A stretch of 64,000 nt of DNA from Phytophthora sp. 'mugwort' (GCA_033558025.1 JAUCEF010000001.1:1798001-1862000), one strand, 5' to 3'; shown: positions 1 through 10,647, numbered from the stretch's first letter. Notes: a model not told the origin generated them from the letters alone. A program made the numbers and translations.

Positions 1-575
1 GTGGATCCAGCACCTTTCCTTCGATTTCGATTTTGGACACAGCTCACTAGTTTTCATAATAAAGTTGCACATTGTTAATATTGAAACCTTGCTTATATAC
101 TTAGTAGTTTATCCTTCAGGATCAATCTGAATTTGATTTTCAAAATCTATCCAAGTCTTCTTGAGGCTCAAGGAGGTTGTGAAACTATATCTGAAGTGTT
201 GCCTGCTCCTCTCACTCTCAGGTGGTCGAGAGGTTGTCCTCGTGAAACCACCGGCTGCCGCTTCTAAGGAGACGAAAGCATTTAAAACTACTTCTGAAGT
301 GGTGGCGCTTTCTCGCGTCCTAAGGTGGTCGAGAGGTTGTGTCGTCAAAGTCGTAGCATTGCATTAGAAACGGTTAGCCCTATTCTCCTTGTTAAATAAA
401 GCTAAGAAAAAAAACTGCCGGTGTAATGTGCTGGCTATTACTACTGGCCTCACGGATTTCCTAGCGGACTGGCCGATAATAGCCGCGTAAGGGGGACCCG
501 TTTATTAGCCTTTAACGTGATGCCTTAGCTTTCCTCTTCACAACGAGCAAGCCTAAAGTTAATGCCGTTCTAAAT
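1..575. other. No gene recognised; degenerate direct repeat
   Basis: No reading frame here is convincing: the open frames are under 80 codons, overlap on both strands and match no family I know. The only structure is a degenerate direct repeat, listed separately. The right part (about 400-575) is AT-rich and is the 3' flank of the metallophosphatase gene that ends at 576. Confidence 0.5.
191..340. repeat. Two degenerate direct repeats, 103-bp period
   Basis: The word AGGTGGTCGAGAGGTTGT occurs at 220-237 and again at 323-340. Both copies are preceded, at the same distance, by CTGAAGTG (191 and 294). The 103-bp offset is constant, so this is an old tandem duplication with diverged spacer. No function is evident. 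Confidence 0.6.
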
Positions 576-2362
576 TCACAGCGTCGATGCTTTAGGAAGC
601 ATCGGTTGTGACGGGGTTGGTTCCAGGAGACGAAGACGGCCTTCTTTCGGAGAATAGTCGACCTCAGGCCGCTGCCTAACAAACTTTTCCACCAGGTCAC
701 GCACCAGTGGCCCTGACCGCAGTTGACGAGCACTACCAAATAAATGCCACCCGTCCATACTAGTCAGCAACGGCATTCCGACGGTAACCAGGCGATCCAT
801 CTCTGCGTCTTCTTCATCACCTGTTACTGCTGAAATACCCTCACCACTTGCTTCGTAGTTCTCCTTGGCCATCCGAATCGAAGCAATGGCAGGTTTTGTA
901 ATCTGCGTGATGTCGTAGACTACTCGAAGACCGGAAAAGTGTGGTTGTGACGAACTCATAGCTGGATATCGACGCAACCAGTATGTTAGCGCCTCCTTCA
1001 GCTCGCGTATCGATAATTCCACGACAATAGTAGGTTTCACCAGTGGTAGATACTTCTCAAGCCACTTCCGCGTAATAACAAGGCCAGGATCATTTAGGCG
1101 GTCACCTTTAATGTACCCCGCGTTCAGAAGTCCGATGTCTGCGCCAAGTCCTTCACGCAGTGCATCCGCCACAAGGTTACCTAGATTGCTCTCTTGAGTA
1201 CGGCACCTGGTGCGACGTCCATCCAAAGCGGTGACCGCCACACTCAGTGGCTCAAGTTTCCCCTGTACGAGCTCCTCCTGCTCTACGGCGTCAATGTACT
1301 TGTTCAAAATCGCCTGACATGCTGGATCTGGCTGATATCCTCGGTTCAACAGCATTTGCCATTGAAAATCCACTTGAACGCGTCCTACTTGATCCTTAGC
1401 CTGCTGAGATACCATCGACGTGGTCAACGTCATCTCAACAGCACCCAGCCAAAGCGCATCCATCCCGCACTTGTGGATGAGCGTGGTGGCGCCGGCAGCG
1501 CATGTCACTGGGAAGTGGTCATGGCCTCCCAATATGAGGTTAATACCCGGCGCCTGCATTGCAAGCCGTACATCCTCCGCCATCTTGAAATGCGTGAGCG
1601 CCACGATCACATTTGCTCCTTGAGCTTTGAGGTGCTTCACACATCGACGTGCATGCGGTCGCTCATCATCGAAAACGACACTGGGTCCAGCGAACGGGTC
1701 CTTTCCCGTGTTAGTCGTCACCACTCCAAACATTCCAAGTCGAAGTCCATTGCTCAGCGGGATGACGCATGTATCGACCAGACCAGGATATAGCTTCCCA
1801 CTGCTGGCTGACCGAACGTTCGATCCGAAGCACGTGAACTTTGCGTCAGTAAGCAAGTCGCGCATATACTCCGCCCCAAAGTCGAACTCGTGGTTCCCCA
1901 TGACCACATATTCAATACCGATATTGTTCAGCATCTCGACCATAAGAGCTCTGCAATATCACGACGGCAACAGAGGTCAGCCTCCACTCAGCCATGTGAG
2001 GTCGCTAAACCTGTGACGCACCCTTTGTCCTTGCGATCCAGCTCGGAGCGCCACAGAAAATCACCGTTCAGAGTGACGATGACGTGTGTCTCCCGTGGGA
2101 TTTTCAGCTTAGTAGCTTTCAGCATAGTAGCGAGCTCTGCCAGCCCCCCAACACCGTTGGCATCAGGAAACAGCTCGTAGACGTCGTTCACCGTGAGGAA
2201 CACAACCTTCGTTGTGGTATGCCGAGCGGATGCAAACGCATTGCAAGGAAATAGCATGCTATCTCCACAAGACACACGCCCATCTGTATCCGACCCAGAG
2301 CCCCCAGCACTGGAGCCACGCACAGATGCAGCAGACGCCTGTTCCTTCACTGCAAGCTCCAT
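576..2362 (-). CDS. 5'-nucleotidase-type metallophosphatase
   Basis: Two exons, complement(576..1950, 2022..2362), 571 aa; the 71-bp intron (GTGCGT..TTGCAG) restores GDF..LDRKDKGALMVEML in frame. Calcineurin-like phosphoesterase motifs are in order: NDVYELF (59-65), NGDF (99-102), GNHEFDFG (132-139), THF (233-235) and GGHDHF (255-260). The 5'-nucleotidase C-terminal domain follows, with ESNLGNLVADAL at 367-378. Known members hydrolyse nucleoside monophosphates or related phosphoesters using two metal ions; the exact substrate here is unknown. No signal peptide or membrane segment is visible, so it is probably intracellular. The first metal motif reads D-V-Y rather than D-x-H, a variant I recall from plant and protist members. 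It is divergently transcribed from the RBMX2 gene, 110 bp away. Confidence 0.88.
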
Positions 2363-2472
2363 TCTCAGACTTCCCGATGATTATTGTATTGACAATACAC
2401 GTAAAATTATGGCAAACAAAATGATCTCATACACTATTTTAGAAACTTCATTTGTATTCATACCGCATAATT
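2363..2472. promoter_or_regulatory. Shared divergent promoter with possible Inr
   Basis: Only 110 bp separate the ATG codons of the metallophosphatase (minus) and the RBMX2 gene (plus), so their promoters must overlap here. TTCATTTGTATTC at 2447-2459 resembles the oomycete initiator (TCATTYY) and lies 25 bases before the RBMX2 ATG. No clear initiator was seen for the minus-strand gene. Confidence 0.45.
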
Positions 2473-3282
2473 ATGAATGTGGTGGCGGAGATCCAGCGGC
2501 TGAACGAGCGCGAGCTGGAGCTGAACGTGCCTCTGTCAGGGTCTTGGCACCAGAAGTACCGCGAGTCGGCGTGGGTCTTCATCGGCGGCCTGCCCTTCGA
2601 GTTATCCGAGGGCGACGTGCTGTGCGTGCTGAGCCAGTTCGGCGAGATCGAAGACATCCACCTGGTTCGCGACGGTAAGACGGGCAAGTCCAAGGGCTTC
2701 GCGTTCATTAAGTACGAGGACCAGCGCAGCACCATCCTGGCGGTGGACAATTTGAATGGCTTCAAGCTGCTGGACCGCGTGCTGCGCGTGGACCACGTGC
2801 TGAAGTACAAACTGCCCAAGGAACTGCAGGAGGACAGCGACTCAGAGGAAGAAGGAGAGAGGGCACAGCGCGGCCTGCCAGGCCACGCCTACGAGGGCAA
2901 AGAGCTGGCCTCGGACTTTGATCTGCGCAGGGGTGTGGACGTGTTTGCGGCTCCTGAGGAGACACACAAGGAGAAGAAGAAGAGGAAGAGAGAAGAGAAG
3001 AAGGCCAAGAAGGCCGCGAAGAAGATGCAGAAGATCGAGAAGAAGCAGCAGAAGATTTTTGAGCAGGTGCAAAAGAGAAGGCAAGAGCAGAGATTGAAGG
3101 AGGAGAGAGAGATGGCGCAGAGAGAGGAGGAAAGTGGAGCCCAAGAGCCGAGTGCAACGGGATGGAGAGGCAGACTGGAGCCGGTGGCGGCGCGACCAAG
3201 ACGTGATAATGATAGGAAACAAGAGGGGGGAAAAGAAAAGCGGGAAGAGAAGAGCTATGGCGGCATGAATCGCGTACGCTAA
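2473..3282 (+). CDS. RBMX2: RBMX2/Ist3-like U2 snRNP RNA-binding protein
   Basis: 269 aa, intronless. The ATG at 2473 gives MNVVAEIQRLNERELEL, the usual start of the Ist3/RBMX2 family; the frame is open a further 7 codons upstream without an ATG-led family match. The single RRM spans about residues 29-110: RNP2 is VFIGGLP and RNP1 is KGFAFIKYE, framed by the family words SWHQKY and DQRSTILAVDN. The C-terminal half is low-complexity Lys/Glu/Arg, likely a charged helix. In yeast Ist3 (Snu17) belongs to the RES complex of the activated spliceosome, needed for efficient splicing and pre-mRNA retention; the same role in the nucleus is inferred. It shares a promoter region with the upstream phosphatase and converges on the WRAP53 gene. 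Confidence 0.92.
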   Translation: MNVVAEIQRLNERELELNVPLSGSWHQKYRESAWVFIGGLPFELSEGDVLCVLSQFGEIEDIHLVRDGKTGKSKGFAFIKYEDQRSTILAVDNLNGFKLLDRVLRVDHVLKYKLPKELQEDSDSEEEGERAQRGLPGHAYEGKELASDFDLRRGVDVFAAPEETHKEKKKRKREEKKAKKAAKKMQKIEKKQQKIFEQVQKRRQEQRLKEEREMAQREEESGAQEPSATGWRGRLEPVAARPRRDNDRKQEGGKEKREEKSYGGMNRVR

Positions 3283-3614
3283 GGTAAATTTAAGTGGACA
3301 AGAGTCTTGGTCCGTCCGACTGTAACTTTTAAGCTGGACCCCGTTATTTTGAGTTGATCAGTCATCACCAACATACATTAATACTAACTTATGACTTTAA
3401 GGATCCTACATTAGTTTGCATTCCCCTAATATTCGACCGCGTCTGCTCTTGATCACAACATGTACTGATGCTCTTCGAAGGAAAATGACCGTATCACTCA
3501 ATATACTCATGCAGATCTGTAAAATTTAGGACTCACACCAGCCCACCAGGAAAGCAGTGTGAATTTGTTGCGCTATCTATTTATCTTGTTAGTAGTATTG
3601 GCAGGAAGATTTCC
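3283..3614. other. Convergent intergenic region, no gene
   Basis: A 332-bp AT-rich spacer between the 3' ends of the RBMX2 gene (plus) and the WRAP53 gene (minus). It presumably holds both polyadenylation regions. No open frame, repeat or structured element stands out. Confidence 0.6.
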
Positions 3615-4850
3615 TTAGGCAGTGCCAGGAGCTTCGGATGGGGCATCATGATTGTTACCAGCGTCTTCATCGTGCGGCATTTGAAAGTCATACACCCAAA
3701 GCACATTGCGCACCTGCGAGCTCGCAGTCGCCTTAACCATAGCAGTCATCCCGTTGGGAATGGGCTCGTCATCATCTAGCATGTCGTCCGGAAGATCATA
3801 ATGTCTCTGACCACTAGAAACCGCAAGCATAGCTCTAGTCGAGTCAGGGAAGAACGATACCCCATTTGCACAATCCGGCAATTGCACACTCTCATCCAGC
3901 AGAGCACCAGTCAGCACATCATACAACATCACGCGACCTGTTTGACTACCCGTAGCTAAATACCTCCCGCCGCAATGCAGATCAAACTCTACCCGCAGAT
4001 TCGTGTCAGCAACACGGTTAAAAGTATGCAAAATCTCATTCGTCGCACGAATATCCCAGCAATGAATACGTGCATCACATCGTGCAGCTGTAAACAGGAA
4101 CCTCCCACACGGTGAAAACCTCACTTGAGAGATCCCGCGACCGTCATGATCGCGAAGTGCCAGCAGCTCTTCTCCTTCGTCCTCAGTGTACACACAAGTA
4201 GTGCCTGCGTATGACCCCGCAGCGTAAATCTTTGAGTGATCCGGGTTAAAATGCAGCGTGCTGATTAGTCCTCTTTGTCCTTGCCGGGAACGTCGTGTCT
4301 TGCTCAAAGGTCTCGCTTTAAAGTCCCTACTGGGCTGCGAGAGGTCGAAGAACCGGATCATCCGGTCGAAGCCGGCGAAGAGCTTGGTGCCCGTGGAATT
4401 GAATGCCAGACTCTGAGCGCTCGCCAGTTCGTCCATATGGTCGAAAGCTCGATAAGAAGCTCGGAGTTCGCCCGTGTAGGCGTCCCACAGATGTACGGGC
4501 TGGTCCCGACTGGTGCTCACGAAGATGCACGAGTTCGGATCCGCGGAGGACATGAATGGATACCACTCGTAGTCGTACACTGTGCCTCCTTCTCTGGCCT
4601 GCAATAGGCTGGTGGCGTTGAACTCGCTGTTCATCTCGAACAGACGGAGGATATGGTCGTCGCTGTTGGTCAGCAGGCAGAGGCCGTCGGGCGAGACTTT
4701 CACACCTTTGGTGAAGTTGTTGCTACAGGCTGGGGTTGCAGAGGAGAACTCCTTGGACGCGGCGAACTGGAGATAAGGATGCATGTCATCAACGTGGATG
4801 AAGGGCTGCGCCTGCGAGGATGCTGCGGCATCAGCGGAGGCATCCTCCAT
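3615..4850 (-). CDS. WRAP53: WRAP53/TCAB1 WD-repeat protein
   Basis: 411 aa, single exon, start ATG at 4850 (MEDASAD); the frame opens 5 codons earlier but only at a TTG. It is a WD40 propeller whose order and wording follow the TCAB1 family: NNFTKGVKVSPDG, LTNSDDHILRLF, VYDYEWYPFMSS, VHLWDAYTGELRASYRAFDH, AGFDRMIRFFD, ISQVRFSPCGRFLFTAARCD, IHCWDIR, and CANGVSFFPDS. In animals this protein binds the CAB box of H/ACA scaRNAs and telomerase RNA and brings them to Cajal bodies. An oomycete copy implies the same scaRNP/telomerase role, which is inferred. Length is shorter than the human protein because the long N-terminal extension is missing. An initiator-like site lies about 35 bases upstream. 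Confidence 0.93.
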   Translation of the reverse strand: MEDASADAAASSQAQPFIHVDDMHPYLQFAASKEFSSATPACSNNFTKGVKVSPDGLCLLTNSDDHILRLFEMNSEFNATSLLQAREGGTVYDYEWYPFMSSADPNSCIFVSTSRDQPVHLWDAYTGELRASYRAFDHMDELASAQSLAFNSTGTKLFAGFDRMIRFFDLSQPSRDFKARPLSKTRRSRQGQRGLISTLHFNPDHSKIYAAGSYAGTTCVYTEDEGEELLALRDHDGRGISQVRFSPCGRFLFTAARCDARIHCWDIRATNEILHTFNRVADTNLRVEFDLHCGGRYLATGSQTGRVMLYDVLTGALLDESVQLPDCANGVSFFPDSTRAMLAVSSGQRHYDLPDDMLDDDEPIPNGMTAMVKATASSQVRNVLWVYDFQMPHDEDAGNNHDAPSEAPGTA

Positions 4851-4879
4851 GATTGCCAGAGTCAATCAATTTTTTTTTA

Positions 4880-4896
4880 ATTTTGACGTAATGAAA
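4880..4896 (-). promoter_or_regulatory. Inr-like core promoter of WRAP53 gene
   Basis: Read on the minus strand this is TTTCATTACGTCAAAATT, close to the oomycete Inr plus flanking element (GCTCATTYYNCAWTTT) with one extra base. It sits 30-46 bases upstream of the ATG at 4850, the usual distance for Phytophthora transcripts. Assignment is by motif match only. Confidence 0.45.
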
Positions 4897-5453
4897 CGAA
4901 AACACTTTGGTAAAAGAAATCGTAAATATGCCGTAAATATGCTTCCTAAACGTAAAAATCTTATACTGTAGATTGTTTGACAATACAATAGTTATTTTAT
5001 CAGACTGGCCCTTGCGGAAGGAAAAATGGAGCGGGGGACGTGCTTGGGGGCCGGTGGGGAAACCGACAGCTGGTTTTCCGGCTCTCCTCGGATATAGCCC
5101 CACATTTAGATAAAATTAAATTTAGTTAGCAGTCAATATATTCGATAATGCGCAAGCCCGCTGGCGCAGTAACTTGACCTGAACCACACATTGGAATAAA
5201 AAGGCAGTGGACAGGCTGAGCCAGTGGGCACTTCGAGCGCAAATCGGTGTCAGTTCTCCACTTCGCATTCTGCCAAGACGACCCACCACCACCACCACAA
5301 GACCACTGAGCACCAACATGCCCTCCCGCCCCGCAGCCGCTTTCGGATCAGGAGCCTGCCCACGGACCCGCCAGCATCACGTTCGACGCATTGATGGTCA
5401 TCACGTCCAGTGCTGCGTCGACCATGGAGTGGACCATGTCGATGCACTTGCTG

Positions 5454-5478
5454 CCCCCCCCCCCCCCCCCCCCCCCCC
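5454..5478. repeat. 25-base poly-C tract
   Basis: An uninterrupted run of 25 C lies inside the Merlin element before the recognisable transposase coding. Runs this long are unstable and are often mis-sized in assemblies, so the true length is uncertain. Confidence 0.85.
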
Positions 5479-5489
5479 GACGCTTTTAT

Positions 5490-6412
5490 GCTTTAAGTGC
5501 ACGACGTCCATGCGCCTGGACATCGGGACGAGAGGTGGGGCTGCTCGCGCGCATCGTGCCGCACGGAGCGCAGCGTGCGCACAGGCTCCTTCTTTGCGAA
5601 GAGCAAGCTGCCGCTCGGGAAGCTTGTGCGGCCTTTGTCAGGCGTGCGCGCGCACCCCCGTGACGACGGCGGCCACCATGGTGGGTGTGCACCAACAAGC
5701 GGCCATGCAGTGATATGCGTACTGCCTCGACATGTGCTCCAAGGAGATGCTCTCCATTCCAATGGCGGCGGGTGGCGAGGGTCACGTAGTGGAAATTGAC
5801 GAGACTTTGCTGATGAAGAAGTCCAAGACAACCGCGGGCGGTGCTACACGTGTCGCCACGACGATCAACCGTTAGGTTGAGGTCGCCACCTTCGAGGACA
5901 GGACGAAGCCAACTCTGTCGAAGCTCATCAAGAGGCACATTCGACCTGGGTAAATAGCTACATTATTTGAGTTGATTTCAATATACTAATGTATCGAAAT
6001 ATTTGCAGCACTACCATCATGAGCGACCAATTCGCGTCGCACGTCTCCGTCAACGGCGAGCACACACTCGCCAACAACAAAGACTTGCGCAGGCAGAACT
6101 ACACTCACTTGTGGGACAACCACAGTGAGACGTACGTGGACCCGGTCACCGGCGCCCACACGAACCGCGTAGAGGGCGCCTGGGAGATCCGGGTCAAACA
6201 CTACATTAAGGTAAGCGTTTGACTAGTTGTCGAACGCGGTGATACTAATGGCTACATTGTATGGGACAGGGAGTGCGAGTCATGAAAAAGTCGCTGCTGC
6301 CCATGTACTTGGACGAGTACTTGTGGAGCAGCTGGTTCGCGCCACCGAAATCGACCGCCATGGATGTGGTCAACGCGTTCGTCCAGGGCATAGTCAAGTA
6401 CTACTACTAGGA
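5490..6412 (+). pseudogene. ISXO2/Merlin-type transposase pseudogene
   Basis: The transposase can be followed across several frames. The N-terminal part (about 5530-5640) reads SVRTGSFFAKSKLPL in one frame; then MVGVHQQAAMQ.YAYC and MCSKEMLS in another; then GGEGHVVEIDETLLMKKSK (about 5771-5826) holding the first catalytic Asp. The second Asp is in TIMSDQFASHVSVNGE (about 6012-6060) and the catalytic Glu in HTNRVEGAWEIRVKHYIK. The C-terminal segment LLPMYLDEYLW runs to a stop near 6410. At least two in-frame stops and two frame changes make it non-functional, although all three DDE residues are still readable. Confidence 0.85.
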
Positions 6413-6510
6413 TCTTAAGAACAATCTACAAGTGTAGCTTCTTTTGAAATTGCATAATTTGTTTGCTTACTTTTGAATGTGGGGCTTAGTGCGAGGAGAG
6501 CCGGTTTTCC

Positions 6511-7547
6511 CTGATCAAAGGCCCCACAGCCATCACAGGGCTGAGGGACCCCGTCTGTTATATAGTATCGTTGCTAATGCGATTTACTGTCAAACTGATA
6601 CTACCCTGATCTGGATACACTCACCCCTCCCTAATTTAGTAGGGTCTGTGCCATGATGTCTATGTCTTATCCGCAGCGGGATTGACGATTTCGGCGTCTT
6701 GTCCGCTCGTCGTCTAGGTGGCTTGCCCTACGACTGGCACATCGACATTATACACACTGGTTAGCTTGAAAACAAATCAGCCGCCTCCTACATACCTCAG
6801 CGACCAGCATCGTTGCTGGTATCGAAGTTCACTTCAAAACCTGGTTGGGCTTAGCGCCGAGGCTCGTTTCGACGAACTGCCAATTGGTCTATTTCCAGGC
6901 GTCATGTCCTCTTAGTCAGCCGCTGCTGTGTTTCTTCCTGTACCTGATAGAGATTCTGATTCTGGTACTCCTGCTGCTCTTGCGTCCGTCGCCGAGGCGG
7001 GCCCCACCGTTCGCCGATCGTCAATTTTGCTGAGGTTCCCCTGGCGCCTTGGAATCTGGTAGTCGGGCTGGGTACACGTGCAGAAATGCACGTAGCTGGG
7101 ATCTCCATCAAGCTTTTCTCATCGAAACGGTCGACTTTGCGCCTGGTATCCAGATCGCGGACAGCTGAAAGGAAAGCGGACTGTCCGACTCGTTCCGGCG
7201 TTGGTGTCGTGAACGCTGAATTCCGCTGTCGATTACCAGCGACGACCGCGGTCTCTGTGGGTTTGTGGAGTTATCGCACGCTGCGCGCGCGCTTGGAGTC
7301 GAGGACCGACTGTTTGCTGTGCTCGTGGATGCGTTTGTCACCGGTGTAAATCGGCTTCACCCTGAATCTTCGCCAATTGTGGAGCCCACACTATTTTGCT
7401 GTGTGGAGTGGCTAAACTACAGTATTGCTGCTCGTGGGCGTCCTTAGCTCTCTCAACGGGTGCTCTTCGTAACGTAATGGTACATATTGGGGCCAGACAC
7501 GACAACACACCTCAGTACTTGGTTCGATCACATGGTGTTTACCTGTG
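6511..7547. other. No recognised gene between Merlin and copia
   Basis: About 1 kb without a convincing gene. Short overlapping frames (under 90 codons) occur on both strands, for example around 7086-7349 and 7265-7447, but none matches a family I recognise. It may be old retroelement sequence; I see no LTR, TIR or tandem repeat. Confidence 0.45.
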
Positions 7548-7868
7548 TGTTAGAATGCAGTTTGGCCCCGCATCATCCAGAAGAGGAAGGGGCCAACAAC
7601 TCAATAGAAAGCATTCAGCTGACACTTGGCAGCTCTCCCGAGAGTGGGAGAGCCAATCATAAGGTCGCTGCACTGTAGCCAATCAGAGCTAGTAAATGCT
7701 GTCTGGAAGAGGAGTCCCTCTTGCGGACAGCACCAACCGCGCGATGATGGGTTTTGGGGCGAAAGGAGCTCACTTCTAGTTTTACCAACGACTGAGCGCA
7801 TCGGTCAATTAGAGGGCATGATAGAGGATAAAAAACAATACTTTGAGTCAAGAAACTGTGCCTTAACA
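7548..7868 (+). repeat. 5' LTR of copia element
   Basis: 321 bp, TG...CA ends with a short terminal inversion (TGTTA / TAACA). It aligns along its whole length with the copy at 13512-13831, with scattered substitutions and small indels, notably around the CTCTCCCGAGAG motif. The divergence indicates an old insertion. Confidence 0.9.
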
Positions 7869-7904
7869 TTTTAAGTACAGAGCTCTCGACAACGGCCAAG
7901 AATA

Positions 7905-9341
7905 ACCACATAGCTTTTGTGGGGCTCAAGCTCAAAGGGAAGTCGGACGACTTCCAGGGATGGAGGGACGCCGTGCTGGCGCATCTGACAAGCCTGTCAA
8001 AACAAAAATCGCCGCCGTGTCACTGAGATTCAAGCCGGATGGGCGTCTCCCCGTCTCGGGTACGAAGGTTTGCTGCCTCGGCTCATCCAAATGGCAGAGA
8101 AAGGCGCTGGTACTCAAGATGAGGAACGTAACCAGAATGCTCTGGGCCAGCCATTCCTGGTTGAGCAGGAGGTATATCTGAGGGATCTGTTCAATCACGC
8201 GCTGCCGCACGCCTGCCTATATGATGCGCTGATCACACCGTTCGCGTCGCAGCCGTTACCGGTGTTCTGGCAGCAGCTTGACGCTGATTTCGGCCAGAAG
8301 ATGCCAGGGCGTTGAACACACGATACAGGAATTCGACGCTGTCCTGGTTAGTGAGTTTGGAAGCGTGGTCGAGTCTTTTCAGAGACTCCGGTCGGTTCGG
8401 AACCGACTCAATTGCCAAGGCCAAGAGATACGGCGGGTGCATTTGATTCTCAGCCAGATCATGATTGACAAGGTGCTGTCTCTGGCACCAAGTTATCTGT
8501 GGGGGTCAGGAGTCGCGTTTTTTCCCGAGGAATTCACCTTGGAAAAGTGGAACGCAAGATGAAGACCATATTCGGGAACAAGAACCGGGCGGAGATCCAG
8601 GATATGGGAAAGACCGGCGGACAGCCAGCCCTGCCGGTTCCGGCCGACTATGCGGCCAAGGGAACGTACGGCGACAAGAAAGCGCCATATAAGAGATCGG
8701 GCAAGTGCAAAGATACGCCTCTGCCTATGGACGACGAGCATGTGAACGCCTGCTTCTATTGCAATGGCCTTCATGACGGCATGAATGGAGCCGGGCCACA
8801 CTTCAAGCGAGATTGCCCCAAGAAAAAGGCAGATATGGGTATCGGCAAGATAATCTACATCGAGCCACGATCATTGAAGATTAGGAAGACGGATAACGCC
8901 AGGGTGCAGAAGGCACAGCCTGCGCAAGCGACAGTCCGCAAGAAAATTCCGGTGGGCGCTATGGTTTTTCGGCGTCTCCAGATTTCGGACGAGACGCCGC
9001 GCATGGCCGACGATGATGTACCGATGACGCCTGGCTCCAACGACATGTCAAGTACGGCTGGATTTTCGGCTCCAGCCTCCCCAGCTGTGTATAGCTCGGC
9101 GACAGGCGAAAGCGACGGCGACATGGACGAGCTCGACGGGCACACGGTGACGCCAGCCAACAACGTCGCCGTTACATCTACTGCCGAGGAACTGGAGGAG
9201 AAGCGCAGTCCTTCGAAGAAAAAGATGTGGGTACGGACTAAGCGGACGAACGTCGGTCTTCGTGGCCAAACAGCCCAACTCAGACTACGTGTTTGCATTT
9301 GGACAGGACTAAACCGAGAATACATCTGTTGGTACTGTTAA
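7905..9341 (+). pseudogene. copia gag remnant with zinc knuckle
   Basis: Starts just inside the 5' LTR with GLKLKGKSDDFQGWRDAVLA, the usual copia gag opening. It shifts frame at least twice and continues in one open frame from about 8499 to 9341. That last part has CFYCNGLHDGMNGAGPHF followed by KRDCP, a C-x2-C..H-x4-C knuckle with a long spacer as in oomycete copia elements. The protein then becomes Ser/Glu-rich and ends without a protease motif. Confidence 0.75.
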
Positions 9342-9486
9342 ACTGTCTCTAGTGGGCTTAATTGGGGTTAAATCGATACAATTTGCAAATTGCACAGGTA
9401 TCACACGCTAAGTAAAACATATTTGGTGAATACTCGATTAAAAAGGCCGGAGCAGCGATACAAATTTATATTGTAGAAACACAAAT

Positions 9487-10593
9487 TATCCGTGGGCGAC
9501 ATAAAGCGTGCCACGTTCTATTACACTTAGCTTAAGTATGGGTTGGGGTATATGAGGTGGTACGCCTCGCGACACCAAACGAGCCGCTGCAGCCTATTTG
9601 GTTTTTGTATGGGGTTGATTCGTGATGTCTGCGAGTACGCGCCGCTTTCGCAGCCCACCGCGCTGCTTGAAGGCTACCTCCTCCTTGGTTCTTTTGCGAG
9701 ACGCTCGGAGCGCCTCCTTTGCTCGTCTGACAGCTTGCTGCTTCGCCACAGTACGTTGCTTAGCCTACTCGCGCTTAAGCAGACTGCGAGCGCGATGAGG
9801 AGCTGCATCTTCATTGCGCATTGCATGGCGTTCTGCCAACTCGCATGCAGCGGCCTTGCGCTTGTATCTTTTGCTCTCTCAGCTTCGTCTCGCTTTAGTG
9901 CTCTCAGTCGATATGATTCCTTGTCTGCGGGGCACATGGCCTTCCGTTCGGCCTAGCTGATCAGTACATCTAGCATGTCCCGACTGGTGAGAAGGATGCC
10001 CTCGGTCATACTGGGTATAATAACCGTTCCTCGCTGACGCGGCTTTTCGTGGGGCACAGCCACGGGTTTAGCATGGAGCGCGACGACACCCAATGCATCA
10101 ATGTTCAAGACCTGCCACTCTAGATGCTTTTTCTGTAACCACTGAGATGTAAGTTGATCTCTGACGTCTCCAATACAGCGTGATGCGGGAGCTTCTGCTT
10201 ATTCACAGACGAAAGTGATCCTATCATTTTTGCCAGAATTATATTCACGTCGAAAGAGAGATGTCAACGAAGTTCTGGTTCCTCCATGCAAAAGCCATCT
10301 GGGCGCGTGCTGCGATCACTTCCAGCACTCCAAGCTCGTGACCACGAGTCAAATACTGCGGCTGCCGTGCTCTCCTGGCATGCAAGGCCACCGTTCCGTG
10401 CAGGCGCCGACGCAGCCCCTCCCTGTCCAGCCGAAATCTTCTCGCGGCCTTGCGAATTGACAACCCATGCAACACTGCGTCTAAAGCTGTTCCTCTCGAG
10501 CGCAAATATTGATTTGGCCGGGAATGCTGGAAATCCCTCCGCTGATGGGTGGCTCGAAATACGATATGGCACGCTTTATGTCGCCCACGGATA
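9487..10593 (-). mobile_element. pogo-like transposon nested in copia
   Basis: A perfect 27-bp inverted repeat bounds this segment: TATCCGTGGGCGACATAAAG... at 9487-9513 and its reverse complement at 10567-10593. Between them, on the minus strand, is an Arg-rich helix-turn-helix segment (LSIRKAARRFRLDREGLRRRL, about 10400-10460) of the kind found at the N-terminus of pogo/CENP-B-like transposases. A basic C-terminal tail with many Lys/Arg/Glu (about 9650-9950) is also present. The catalytic core is not visible, so this is an internally deleted copy. The true ends may lie some bases outside the repeat, since no TA duplication could be fixed. Confidence 0.62.
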
Positions 10594-10647
10594 GTTTTTG
10601 TCGCCGAGTCATTTAATGGGGCATAATATATACAAGCCAATACAGTA

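Larger units (their letters stand above)
5080..6502 (+). mobile_element. Merlin (IS1016-like) DNA transposon, dead
   Basis: Element of 1423 bp bounded by terminal inverted repeats: GGCTCTCCTCG...AGCCCCACATT at 5080-5105 and its reverse complement at 6477-6502. The 8-bp word GGTTTTCC flanks both ends (5072-5079 and 6503-6510), a perfect target-site duplication of the size expected for Merlin elements. It encodes a DDE transposase of the ISXO2/IS1595 type, now broken by frameshifts and stops. The perfect duplication argues for a moderately recent insertion despite the decayed coding region. Confidence 0.88.
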
